Assembly: GCF_011074885.1 (NCBI RefSeq)
Contig: NC_054689.1
Coordinates: forward strand, 62,001-126,000
DNA: 64,000 nucleotides
Direction: 5' to 3'
Origin: Brettanomyces bruxellensis
Lineage: Eukaryota > Ascomycota > Pichiomycetes > Pichiales > Pichiaceae
In this document: positions 51,835 to 59,825 of the stretch, piece by piece
Position numbering within the stretch: position 1 is the first letter of the stretch
Layout: every line of letters starts with the position of its first letter
Translations under genes and position numbers: made by a program
Notes under the pieces: generated by a model
The model's database searches: none
What the model was told of the DNA's origin: nothing
Seen by the model: the letters and a program-made list of their open reading frames with translations, nothing else

Positions 51835-53919
51835 ATGTTAAAGTCAACAAACTCAAACGGTGTGTCCGTATATCAGGTTTCTGGTACGAATGTAGCCAGA
51901 TCACTTCCTGATTGGATAGCACGGAAAAGAAAGAAAGCACTTAGATATGATGTGGATTATCAAAACAGGGTGGAGTTAATTCAAGATTTCGAGTTTAGCG
52001 AGGCATCAAACAAAATCAGGGTGACGAATGATGGTCAGTATGTAATGGCAACAGGTACATACAAACCACAAATACACGTTTATGAATTTTCTAATTTAGC
52101 CATCAAGTTTTCCAGGCATACAGATGCAGAAAACGTCGATTTTACGTTATTGAGTGATGACTGGACAAAATCAATACATCTTCAGAATGACAGATCATTA
52201 GAGTTTCAGATAAAAGGTGAGAGATATTACAAGACAAGAATTCCGAAATATGGTCGATGCCTTGCCTACAATGATGTTTCATGCGATTTGTACGTCGGAG
52301 CCTCCAGTGATGAAGTTTTCAGATTGAATTTAGAAAGGGGAAGATTTATGAGGCCATTTACAATTGAAAGTAACGGGGGAGTCAACAGTATTGATATTAA
52401 TAAACTCCACGGTCTTGTTAGCATGGGTTTAGATGATGGTACAGTTGAATTTTGGGACCCTAGAGCCAAGCAGAGAGTGATAAAGGCAGTCATAAATGAT
52501 GGAAGTGGAGCAAAAGGAGAGATAACTTGCGTTAAATTCAGAAGAGATGCTTTAAGTTTTGCATGCGGTACATCGAATGGTGTGTCTTTGCTATATGATC
52601 TTCGTAACTCTAAACCATTAATAACAAAAGATCAAGGTTATGGATTTGGAATCAAGGACATTATCTGGTTGGACAACACTGGAGCGGAGGTCAATAACGA
52701 CTTGATATTGACATCTGATAAGAAGATTGCGAAGATATGGAATAGAAATACCGGAAAGCCATTTGCAGCAATGGAACCGAGTGTCGACATTAATGATGTG
52801 GAATATGTTCCAAACTCAGGCATGTTCTTTATGGCAACCGAATCGATTCCTATGCATACATATTACATACCAGCACTTGGACCTGCACCTAAATGGTGCT
52901 CGTTTCTTGACAATATTACTGAGGAATTGGAGGAGAAGCCTTCTGATACTGTTTACTCCAACTACAGGTTCATTACTAGAGATGATGTTAAGAAATTGAA
53001 TATAGAACAACTTGTTGGAACAAGATTAATGAAAGCTTATATGCATGGTTACTTTATCAATACCGAGCTTTATGATAAGGTGAAGTTGATTGCAAACCCA
53101 ACCGCACTTGAAGACGAAAGAGAAAGGGAGGTTAAGAAACGGATTGAGAAAGAAAGAGAATCGAGAACAAGAACTGCTGGAGCAGTTACTGACACAAAGA
53201 TTAAAGTTAATAAAAGTATTGTGGGTCACTTGGAAAAGAAGTTTGGCTCCAATGTTGCAGAGAATGTTGTGAATGATGAACGTTTCAAAGAAATGTTCGA
53301 AGACCCTGCATTCCAGGTTGACGAATCTAACTTGGATTATCAGCAGATTAATTCCGGTACTGCTTTGGGTGGCTTGAAACCTTTAACCGCTGCTGAGGAA
53401 TCTGATGAAGAGAGACTTGAGGAAGAAAAGAATGACGAGATGTCATTGGACGAGCAAGATGAAGAAGGAAATGAGGATGAAGAAGAAAATGAAGAAGATT
53501 CCGAAGATGAAAAGGCGAAGATGGAAGCTGAAGAGGCACGGAAAGAAAAGATAAGAAAGCGGCTATTAAAGAGAGAGCACGAGAGAAAACTAGAGGAAGA
53601 AAGAAAGAGGAAGTACTTGTCTCATCTTAAGACTCTAGGAGGAGTGACTGAATTGGATAAAGGATTGGCCGAAAACAAAAAGAAAAATCTCTCGTTTGCA
53701 GAACAGGTGGCAATACAAAGAAAGAAGAACCAAAAAGAAAAAATGAAGAAGAAAAACGTCAGAATACATAAAGCTCCTTCTGGCGCTGCAGAGATTACTT
53801 TTATTCCTCGTGGTAAATCGAAAAAGACACGGTCGAGTGATGAAAACCTACAGGGAAAGAAGAAACAGATTTATGAAGGAAGAAGAAGAGCCAGCAAAAA
53901 TACGTTTAGGGGAATGTAG
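51835..53919 (+). CDS. ENP2: Nucleolar ribosome-assembly protein Enp2 (NOL10 family)
   Basis: A 694-aa protein. It opens with SNGVSVYQVSGTNVARSLPDWIARKRKK, the NOL10/Enp2 start, then a seven-bladed WD-type propeller to about residue 370 (SMGLDDGTVEFWDPRAKQ; TSDKKIAKIWNRNTGKPF). An NUC153 motif lies near 480-500 (DERFKEMFEDPAFQVDE), followed by an acidic stretch and a long charged, basic coiled coil to the C-terminus. Enp2 joins Bfr2 and Lcp5 in the small-subunit processome in the nucleolus and is essential. S. cerevisiae Enp2 is 707 aa, an excellent length match. It is convergent with RSA1. Confidence 0.95.
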   Translation: MLKSTNSNGVSVYQVSGTNVARSLPDWIARKRKKALRYDVDYQNRVELIQDFEFSEASNKIRVTNDGQYVMATGTYKPQIHVYEFSNLAIKFSRHTDAENVDFTLLSDDWTKSIHLQNDRSLEFQIKGERYYKTRIPKYGRCLAYNDVSCDLYVGASSDEVFRLNLERGRFMRPFTIESNGGVNSIDINKLHGLVSMGLDDGTVEFWDPRAKQRVIKAVINDGSGAKGEITCVKFRRDALSFACGTSNGVSLLYDLRNSKPLITKDQGYGFGIKDIIWLDNTGAEVNNDLILTSDKKIAKIWNRNTGKPFAAMEPSVDINDVEYVPNSGMFFMATESIPMHTYYIPALGPAPKWCSFLDNITEELEEKPSDTVYSNYRFITRDDVKKLNIEQLVGTRLMKAYMHGYFINTELYDKVKLIANPTALEDEREREVKKRIEKERESRTRTAGAVTDTKIKVNKSIVGHLEKKFGSNVAENVVNDERFKEMFEDPAFQVDESNLDYQQINSGTALGGLKPLTAAEESDEERLEEEKNDEMSLDEQDEEGNEDEEENEEDSEDEKAKMEAEEARKEKIRKRLLKREHERKLEEERKRKYLSHLKTLGGVTELDKGLAENKKKNLSFAEQVAIQRKKNQKEKMKKKNVRIHKAPSGAAEITFIPRGKSKKTRSSDENLQGKKKQIYEGRRRASKNTFRGM

Positions 53920-54053
53920 GCCACAGATGGAATATATACATTTGATGAAGGATCGTCTTTATTTACAACTCTTGAAACGAGCTGTTGAAAATAATAATAA
54001 TATTATAAATCGGGATATTATGAGCGTAGCAAAATAAGGTGTAGAAAAGTCGT

Positions 54054-54905
54054 TTATTGCCCACCTGATGATGGACCGGCTTCTGAATCTAAATGTAGTC
54101 TTTTTTTAAGGTTATCCCAATCGGTAGAGACAGCACCTGTTCTGACAAGTCTCTCGAATAAATCCAAAAGTTTGACATTCTCATTTTTAAGATGCTCTCC
54201 TTCGGCCAATAGACTGGCCAAGGATTTTCCACAGTTAACTGGAGGTGAAAATCGATGGGGTATTTGTACCGGTATTCCATGCATTAGCTTTACGCTATTA
54301 TTGGGCAACCTTTTTATAGTAGTTCCTTGCTCATGAAGAAACTTACAATGCTTTCCATTCCGACAATGCCCTGTCCTTTTCCAAAACTTACATATGCGCC
54401 AGTGATGTCCGGACTTTCTTCCTTTCTTTCCGCCTGTGCCATTATAATGCTGCAAAATCTTCTCCTCCTCAGTTTTGTTCTTTTCTTTCTCAGCGATTCT
54501 TTTGGCAGTTGGCCAGTTTTTCTTTCGCTCAAGAATCCATGCTTTGATATCTTCAGGCGAATCTAACACGATATTAGTACCCTGAATACACACATTCTTC
54601 TCTTTTAAAGTCACATCATTGATTTCTGATGCTTTTGCTGATTTTTTAGTCTTAGCAGTATCTGTGGCTTTCACTTTGTGGCTTACCACCTTTTTTCCAT
54701 TTTTTGGTTTTTTCTTTTTCTTGCTTTTGCCATCATCTGCATTCCCCTTATATTTATGTTCTGTCCTTGCATCTTCTTTCTCTCCAGGAAGAACAACCGA
54801 AACACCAGGAAACAACTCTAATGGAGTATCCATGGATAACCCTGGAGGAGGTGAATAATTCTCATCATCACTACTTAAATCAGTATTAACAGAAACATCA
54901 CCCAT
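54054..54905 (-). CDS. RSA1: Rsa1/NUFIP1-like snoRNP assembly factor with CCCH zinc finger
   Basis: A 283-aa protein from the ATG at 54905 (the longer frame begins with TTG). The N-terminus is acidic with YSPPPGLSMDTPLELFPG, then a Lys-rich stretch. The key motif IQGTNIVLDSPEDIKAWILE followed by RKKNWPT (about residues 105-135) is the PEP region of NUFIP1/Rsa1, which binds Snu13. Unlike S. cerevisiae Rsa1, a CCCH finger follows (CKFWKRTGHCRNGKHCKFLH, C-x8-C-x5-C-x3-H) at about 176-195, a combination I associate with other fungal NUFIP1 proteins. Rsa1 works with Hit1 and the R2TP chaperone to assemble box C/D snoRNPs and supports 60S formation. It neighbours ENP2, another nucleolar factor. A two-codon uORF precedes the start. 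Confidence 0.65.
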   Translation of the reverse strand: MGDVSVNTDLSSDDENYSPPPGLSMDTPLELFPGVSVVLPGEKEDARTEHKYKGNADDGKSKKKKKPKNGKKVVSHKVKATDTAKTKKSAKASEINDVTLKEKNVCIQGTNIVLDSPEDIKAWILERKKNWPTAKRIAEKEKNKTEEEKILQHYNGTGGKKGRKSGHHWRICKFWKRTGHCRNGKHCKFLHEQGTTIKRLPNNSVKLMHGIPVQIPHRFSPPVNCGKSLASLLAEGEHLKNENVKLLDLFERLVRTGAVSTDWDNLKKRLHLDSEAGPSSGGQ

Positions 54906-54910
54906 CTCTG

Positions 54911-54919
54911 CTAACCCAT
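54911..54919 (-). promoter_or_regulatory. Two-codon uORF before RSA1
   Basis: ATGGGTTAG is read on the minus strand, five bases before the RSA1 ATG. If included in the transcript, such a minimal uORF would lower initiation at the main start. The transcript start is unknown. Confidence 0.4.
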
Positions 54920-55088
54920 GCAATTTTGAATACTACTAAGTCCCTCCAGCTTTCGTTTGTATAGTATCTGTGAGACTAGTCAACGCATGCCATAAATTTT
55001 TTTTAGGAGCGAAGTGGGATATCAAATTTTGTTTACAACTACATCCGTACACCGGAGGAACTTTACCCCGATGAAAGAGTAATTAAAG

Positions 55089-55094
55089 GAGTCA
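55089..55094 (-). promoter_or_regulatory. Possible Bas1/Gcn4 site upstream of ADE1
   Basis: TGACTC on the minus strand, 227 bp before the ADE1 ATG. Bas1-Pho2 and Gcn4 activate yeast purine genes through TGACTC. A single six-base match is weak evidence. Confidence 0.35.
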
Positions 55095-55320
55095 GGACGC
55101 CGCTCAAATTTAATAATTAGGACAATTATACGCGGCTGTAATTAGCAAGATTAGTACGTGAAATAAAAGGCAGATGTTTTCCATTTGGCAACTGTCTTAA
55201 TGTGAACTTTTTTTTGTTGGTATCTAGTCCCTTCTGAGTTGTGAAGGATTAGTTTTCAGTTAAGAAGCAAATTCAACCTGTGCAAACTGCTTTGAAGAAA
55301 ATATATCAGATTGCATTGCT

Positions 55321-56235
55321 ATGTGTCTCGCATCAACAAATCTCGATGGTATTCTTCCTCTAGTTGCTAGAGGTAAAGTGAGAGATCTTTACAAGGTTGA
55401 TGAGAACTCACTTTTATTTGTTGCCACAGACAGAATTTCCGCATATGATGTGATTATGAACAATGGTGTTGCGGATAAGGGCAAGATCTTGACTCAGCTA
55501 TCTATTTTTTGGTTTGATTTCTTGAAGAATGACATTGAAAACCAATTGATTGCTTCGGATGATGCCGAGATCTTGAAGAGACTTCCAGCAAAGCTCTCAG
55601 AACCAAAATACAGCAAGCAGATTGCAGGAAGGAGTTTGCTTGTCAAGAATCTCAACATGATTCCACTTGAAGTTATTGTCAGAGGATACATTACTGGAAG
55701 TGCCTGGAAGGAGTACAAAAAAAATGGAACCGTTCATGGTTTGCCTGCTCCAGAAGGTCTCAGGGAGTCTGATCCATTCCCACATCCAATTTTCACACCA
55801 TCTACCAAAGCTGAATTGGGAAAACATGACGAAAACATATCTCCGGAAAAGGCAGGTGAATTAATTGGTAAAGATCTTGCTGAAAGGGTTGGAAAAGTTG
55901 CTGTCAAACTCTACTCCAAGGCTAGAGACTACGCCAAAACAAGGGGTATAATTCTTGCCGACACCAAGTTCGAATTTGCTCTTTCCGACAACGGTGACAT
56001 TATTCTTGCCGATGAGGTTCTTACTCCAGACTCATCCAGATTTTGGAGTGCCAAAGATTACAAACCAGGTCAGGCTCAAAAGTCATACGATAAACAATTT
56101 TTGAGAGATTGGCTTACCGCTAACAAGTTGAATGGAAAGAAAGACGTGACAATGCCAGAAGATATTGTGAAAAAGACCTCTGACAAGTACATTGAGGCTT
56201 TTGAGGACTTGACTGGCAAGAAATGGCAAAGTTAA
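55321..56235 (+). CDS. ADE1: SAICAR synthetase (phosphoribosylaminoimidazole succinocarboxamide synthase)
   Basis: A 304-aa enzyme of de novo purine synthesis: it joins CAIR and aspartate with ATP to give SAICAR in the cytosol. Motifs in order are GKVRDLYKV with the ATP-binding glycine/lysine segment (about 19-27), TDRISAYDVIMNNGVADKG (about 36-55), PLEVIVRGYITGSAWKEY (about 118-135) and ILADEVLTPDSSRFW (about 222-236), all diagnostic of PurC/Ade1. The length equals that of S. cerevisiae Ade1 (306 aa). Codon usage is rather biased, as for a well-expressed metabolic gene. KIN3 follows on the same strand, and ADE1 and KIN3 are close together on S. cerevisiae chromosome I as well. A TGACTC element lies upstream. 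Confidence 0.97.
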   Translation: MCLASTNLDGILPLVARGKVRDLYKVDENSLLFVATDRISAYDVIMNNGVADKGKILTQLSIFWFDFLKNDIENQLIASDDAEILKRLPAKLSEPKYSKQIAGRSLLVKNLNMIPLEVIVRGYITGSAWKEYKKNGTVHGLPAPEGLRESDPFPHPIFTPSTKAELGKHDENISPEKAGELIGKDLAERVGKVAVKLYSKARDYAKTRGIILADTKFEFALSDNGDIILADEVLTPDSSRFWSAKDYKPGQAQKSYDKQFLRDWLTANKLNGKKDVTMPEDIVKKTSDKYIEAFEDLTGKKWQS

Positions 56236-56893
56236 ACAGAGTAATTAAGGAGTAAAAATAAACATAAAACAATAACGCTTATACCATACATTTATACTTG
56301 TACTGTATTTTTAGACTGTCAGTCATGCTTGAAGCTTTTTTCTGAGAGATATACATCCTTGGAATTTCTTCAAATAAATTGGGGCCAATTTATTTGAATA
56401 TGGCAATACAAATTCCTAATATGGAATAATGTAAATAAATATGCTGATCCGAGCCAACCTAATATATATATTTTTTTCTTTAATTTTTTTTCCCCTTATG
56501 TCACAGCCTTGAATTTTGGTTTAGGTTTCGGGCATCATTAGAGAATGATGAATAACTTTCTGAACTGGATGAATGGAAACAGGAGGATCAACATCTTTGT
56601 TGGCAAATAAACAAAACAGTCTTTTTTTTTCTTTCGTTATTTTGAAGATTAACCTATACTGTTGGAATTACTGATTCACTTTGTCCTACAGTTTGAGATT
56701 AGTTAGAAAGATAGAATAGATAACTTTTACCGGTCATTTTTAATCTTGAATTGACCGTCCACGGGAGCAATAAATAAAAAGAACAACATCTAAATAAGCA
56801 ACTGAATTTAGGCGTGGAAGATATACTTCAAGGTTGTATAAGAAGTTGAACAATACTTTAGTGCCGGATCTATATAAAAGAAGCTGCATCATA
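56236..56893. other. Intergenic, ADE1 3' end and KIN3 promoter
   Basis: A 658-bp AT-rich gap with a perfect 14-bp inverted repeat at 56369-56398 and T runs near 56480. No further gene was seen. KIN3's frame is open from 56834 but that codon is TTG. Confidence 0.45.
56369..56398. repeat. Perfect 14-bp inverted repeat with 2-bp spacer
   Basis: The left arm TTCAAATAAATTGG (56369-56382) and right arm CCAATTTATTTGAA (56385-56398) are exact reverse complements around GG. It would form a stable hairpin in RNA or a cruciform in DNA, 134 bp after the ADE1 stop. Confidence 0.9.
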
Positions 56894-58150
56894 ATGGCAT
56901 TCAGGGACCAGTTTCAAGATCTTGGAATCATAGGGCGAGGGTCATTTGGATGTATACGTAAGGTGCGCAGGAAATCCGACTCGAGGATATTTGTAAGGAA
57001 AGAAATTTCATATATGTCAATGAATTACAACGAAATACGACAGTTAGCATCGGAATTTAAGATTTTACGGGAATTACATCATCCAAACATAGTGGAGTAT
57101 CTGAACCATGAGGATGTTAAAGAGGAGCAAATGCTCTATATATACATGGAATATTGTGATGGTGGTGATTTGGCGAGACTTATCAAGAAGTACAAGGCTG
57201 CAAAGGAGTACATTCCAGAGAATCTTATTTGGCAAATTTTCAGTCAAGTACTTTTGGCATTATACAGATGTCACAACGGTCTTGACATTGAGCCAGTTAA
57301 TTCGATATTCACATCGACCCCGGACATAGAGCCTCCTGAGGTGGAAAACTTGCATGTGGTTATTCATAGGGATATAAAGCCGGACAATATCTTTCTTTTG
57401 AGCGATGGATACACAGTGAAACTTGGCGATTTTGGACTAGCAAAACGCTTGTCATCAGCGAATGATTTCGCAAAGACATATGTCGGAACGCCTTATTATA
57501 TGCCTCCAGAAGTCATCATGGATCGTCCTTATGATCCAGTCTGTGACGTTTGGTCTCTTGGATGCGTTATGTACGAACTTTGCTCGTTAAAGCCACCATT
57601 TCAGGCGAAAACGCACCTTCAACTCCAGGAAAAAATAAAGGCAGGTGTATTCGCACCAATTCCGGAGCATTATTCCCACAGACTGAAGATGTGTATAAGT
57701 GCATGCCTGATTACAGATCCTCGGGAAAGAGCGACCGTAAATCAGCTGCTTCAAGATTCATCATTCAAGATATATAGAAAGGAGTGGGAGCTTGCACAGA
57801 AAGAAACACGCATGAAGCAGCAAGAAAAAGAGATGGAGCTAATGGAGAAGGGACTCAAAAAATACGAAAGAGAGCTTGATGATCAATGCAGGGAGATGAA
57901 TTTGAAGAATGAAGAAATACGGAATGGATACAAACGGGAGTTCACTTATGTTCTTGAAATACAACTCAACAAGATTTTGAGTGAACTTCCTTCCTCGGTT
58001 AGGCAGCAATTGCTGGTAAAATCAAAGGAAAACCAATCTCCTCAGCATAGATATGGTTCTCCGCCCTCATTTAGTGGTACGAAACTTAAGGGGCCACGTG
58101 ACTTGAAGGATTACACAAATCACATGTCAAGACCGCTTGGCCGGAGGTAA
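56894..58150 (+). CDS. KIN3: NIMA-related protein kinase Kin3
   Basis: A 418-aa protein kinase with the catalytic domain at the N-terminus: glycine loop GRGSFGCIRKV (residues 14-24), Lys36 in FVRKEI, catalytic loop VIHRDIKPDN (Asp160), DFG at 179-181, activation segment ending GTPYYMPPEV, and WSLGCVMYEL. The YMEYCDGGDLARLIKK hinge and the tail coiled coil (about 290-380, TRMKQQEKEMELMEKGLKKYE) are typical NIMA/Nek features. An insert between HNGLDIEP and VVIHRD lengthens the segment before the catalytic loop. Kin3 is the only NIMA kinase of S. cerevisiae (435 aa), with a role in DNA-damage response and mitotic exit; S. pombe Fin1 acts at spindle poles. The ATG at 56894 puts the glycine loop 13 residues in, as is common. 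Confidence 0.92.
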   Translation: MAFRDQFQDLGIIGRGSFGCIRKVRRKSDSRIFVRKEISYMSMNYNEIRQLASEFKILRELHHPNIVEYLNHEDVKEEQMLYIYMEYCDGGDLARLIKKYKAAKEYIPENLIWQIFSQVLLALYRCHNGLDIEPVNSIFTSTPDIEPPEVENLHVVIHRDIKPDNIFLLSDGYTVKLGDFGLAKRLSSANDFAKTYVGTPYYMPPEVIMDRPYDPVCDVWSLGCVMYELCSLKPPFQAKTHLQLQEKIKAGVFAPIPEHYSHRLKMCISACLITDPRERATVNQLLQDSSFKIYRKEWELAQKETRMKQQEKEMELMEKGLKKYERELDDQCREMNLKNEEIRNGYKREFTYVLEIQLNKILSELPSSVRQQLLVKSKENQSPQHRYGSPPSFSGTKLKGPRDLKDYTNHMSRPLGRR

Positions 58151-58397
58151 TCAGAAACCAGGGGGCAACATAAATTCGAGACAAGCATATATAACGGGAT
58201 AGATGGTAGGCATAATGAAATGTAGAATAGAGGATTAAGAGTGAATGCATGGTTAGAAATATTAGCCCAAATGAGGGCGACGTACACAAATGTAATTAGT
58301 AGCATAAGAAAAAAAAAACTGGAAGAAAGAAGGAAGCAGAGGTTATGTAAATATAATAAGAACAAAGGAACAGTAGAATACAGTACAAATATACACC

Positions 58398-59825
58398 TCA
58401 GAAGATATCCTTGTAATGCTTCAACTTCCCGTCTCTTCTTTCTTCCCAGTACGTTTGCTTGTAACGCCAGTAAGGCTCCTTTGTGATTGGATGCTTTGCT
58501 TCCACAAAGAATGACGGACGGTACACTCCCCCAGTCTCCTCTCTATGCTTTCTGACGGCCCTTTGCTTTTCCTCCAAGCGGTTCTTTTCCTCTGCTGCCA
58601 GATCGTACAGGCCATTCTCCATAGCTCTCTGATCAGGTCTTAGTCTGGTATCAGTACATGCAACAACAGGAAGAAGATGAGGCTGAGGAGCGTTCAGTCC
58701 GGCAGCAAAGTTTGTGAGGTGGAAAAGCATTTCCTGCCTCTTATTGGCACTGAAAATGAGGAATTTCTTGGCAGTTTGCGTCGAAGCAGATTTGGCATAT
58801 ATCTTTCTGTCCCAGAAGCCACCGACTTGGTATCTGAGTGTGCCATCTGCAGAATAAACGTCACCTTTGACCTCACAGGCGGTAGAAGCCCTCCATCCCC
58901 TCCGTTTGAAGCTGAAGTTCATATAGTCACCAGTCATATGATTACGGATGACCATTTCACCATAATTATCGATTGTTGGATGGCCAATGATGATTCCAAC
59001 GACGGAGTTGTTGACTTTCTTCCAGCTATAAAGCTCCATAGGCTCCTTTTTACCGGTGGATTTGTTCACCACGCCGTGGTCCGGATAAAGCTCGCAAAAC
59101 CAACTTCCCAAGTGCTTGATGTCGAAGGAACGGCCGTAAAAGCGAGTTTTCACGTTTGACTCACCGTAATAAGCCCAGCGAGGCGATTCGGCGACAATTG
59201 CGGAAATAGGAGGGTGATGGCTGACCTGCTCGCACAACACTCTGTATCCTTTATCGGGCCTTGCATACTCGTAAGTCTCGCCCAACAAGGGGTTGAAAGG
59301 TTTGGCAATTCTGCCGATTGTGGAAACGTACTCGGAAGCAGCGAATCCGGCAACATAGACCATTCTTAGGCAGGAGTCGTCAGAGGCAGCAGCCTTGTCA
59401 AGAACATCCGAGTACTCCATGATCTCGATGTTTCTCTGGAGCAAGGACGTTGGCTCGTTGAAAGTAACGGGAAGGGTCATTCTGGTCATATCCTTGCCGA
59501 TCAAGGACTTGAGCACGCCCCAAAGAGAGATCTTTGGCCTGTCATCGTCTTTCTTGAGAGTAGTTCTTATTGGGTCTTCGTATCCTTTGAAGGTGGCATC
59601 GCGCAGGAATTCCTCGTATCTTTTTTTCTGAGCATCATTCACGAGCTCCGCTCCATTCACAACAAACGAGGAACCCACCTTTAAAGGATGGAACGGGATG
59701 ATTTGCTGTCCCTTTTGGGACTTATGCTGCACCTGAGACTCGTTTTTCTGCTGGACAGGGGACTGCTTCACGGCCTCCGGCAGATCGGAGGTGGTTGCTG
59801 TTTTAGAGTGTGTTGTGATTTCGCG
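58398..59825 (-). CDS. OSH1/OSH2-type oxysterol-binding protein, C-terminal part (frame-broken)
   Basis: An open frame in -1 relation to the next feature. It has no ATG near its start: the frame opens after a TGA at 59828-59826, the first GTG is at 59771, and the first ATG lies inside the conserved domain. It encodes the whole lipid-transfer (ORD) domain: VLKSLIGKDMTRMTLPVTFNEPTSLLQ as two adjoining motifs, RIAKPFNPLLGETYE, the OSBP signature EQVSHHPPISA, and a C-terminus with YWRYKQTYWEERRDGKL. Osh proteins move sterol or PI4P between ER and other membranes. It is best read as the second half of one gene with the ankyrin/PH protein at 59768-62434, interrupted by a one-base frameshift in the linker between 59825 and 59768. 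Confidence 0.85.
   Translation of the reverse strand, partial: REITTHSKTATTSDLPEAVKQSPVQQKNESQVQHKSQKGQQIIPFHPLKVGSSFVVNGAELVNDAQKKRYEEFLRDATFKGYEDPIRTTLKKDDDRPKISLWGVLKSLIGKDMTRMTLPVTFNEPTSLLQRNIEIMEYSDVLDKAAASDDSCLRMVYVAGFAASEYVSTIGRIAKPFNPLLGETYEYARPDKGYRVLCEQVSHHPPISAIVAESPRWAYYGESNVKTRFYGRSFDIKHLGSWFCELYPDHGVVNKSTGKKEPMELYSWKKVNNSVVGIIIGHPTIDNYGEMVIRNHMTGDYMNFSFKRRGWRASTACEVKGDVYSADGTLRYQVGGFWDRKIYAKSASTQTAKKFLIFSANKRQEMLFHLTNFAAGLNAPQPHLLPVVACTDTRLRPDQRAMENGLYDLAAEEKNRLEEKQRAVRKHREETGGVYRPSFFVEAKHPITKEPYWRYKQTYWEERRDGKLKHYKDIF

Larger units (their letters stand above)
54906..55320. other. Divergent promoter, RSA1 / ADE1
   Basis: A 415-bp gap that holds a two-codon uORF of RSA1 (54911-54919, minus) and one GAGTCA (TGACTC on the minus strand) at 55089-55094, the core bound by Bas1 and Gcn4 at yeast ADE genes. 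A T9 run lies near 55209. Confidence 0.5.

Noticed and set aside
59768..59771. Overlapping stop/start between the two OSH halves read as two translationally coupled genes
   Set aside because: The downstream frame begins with GTG, not ATG, and yeast nuclear genes are not translated as coupled operons. A frameshift in one gene explains both halves.
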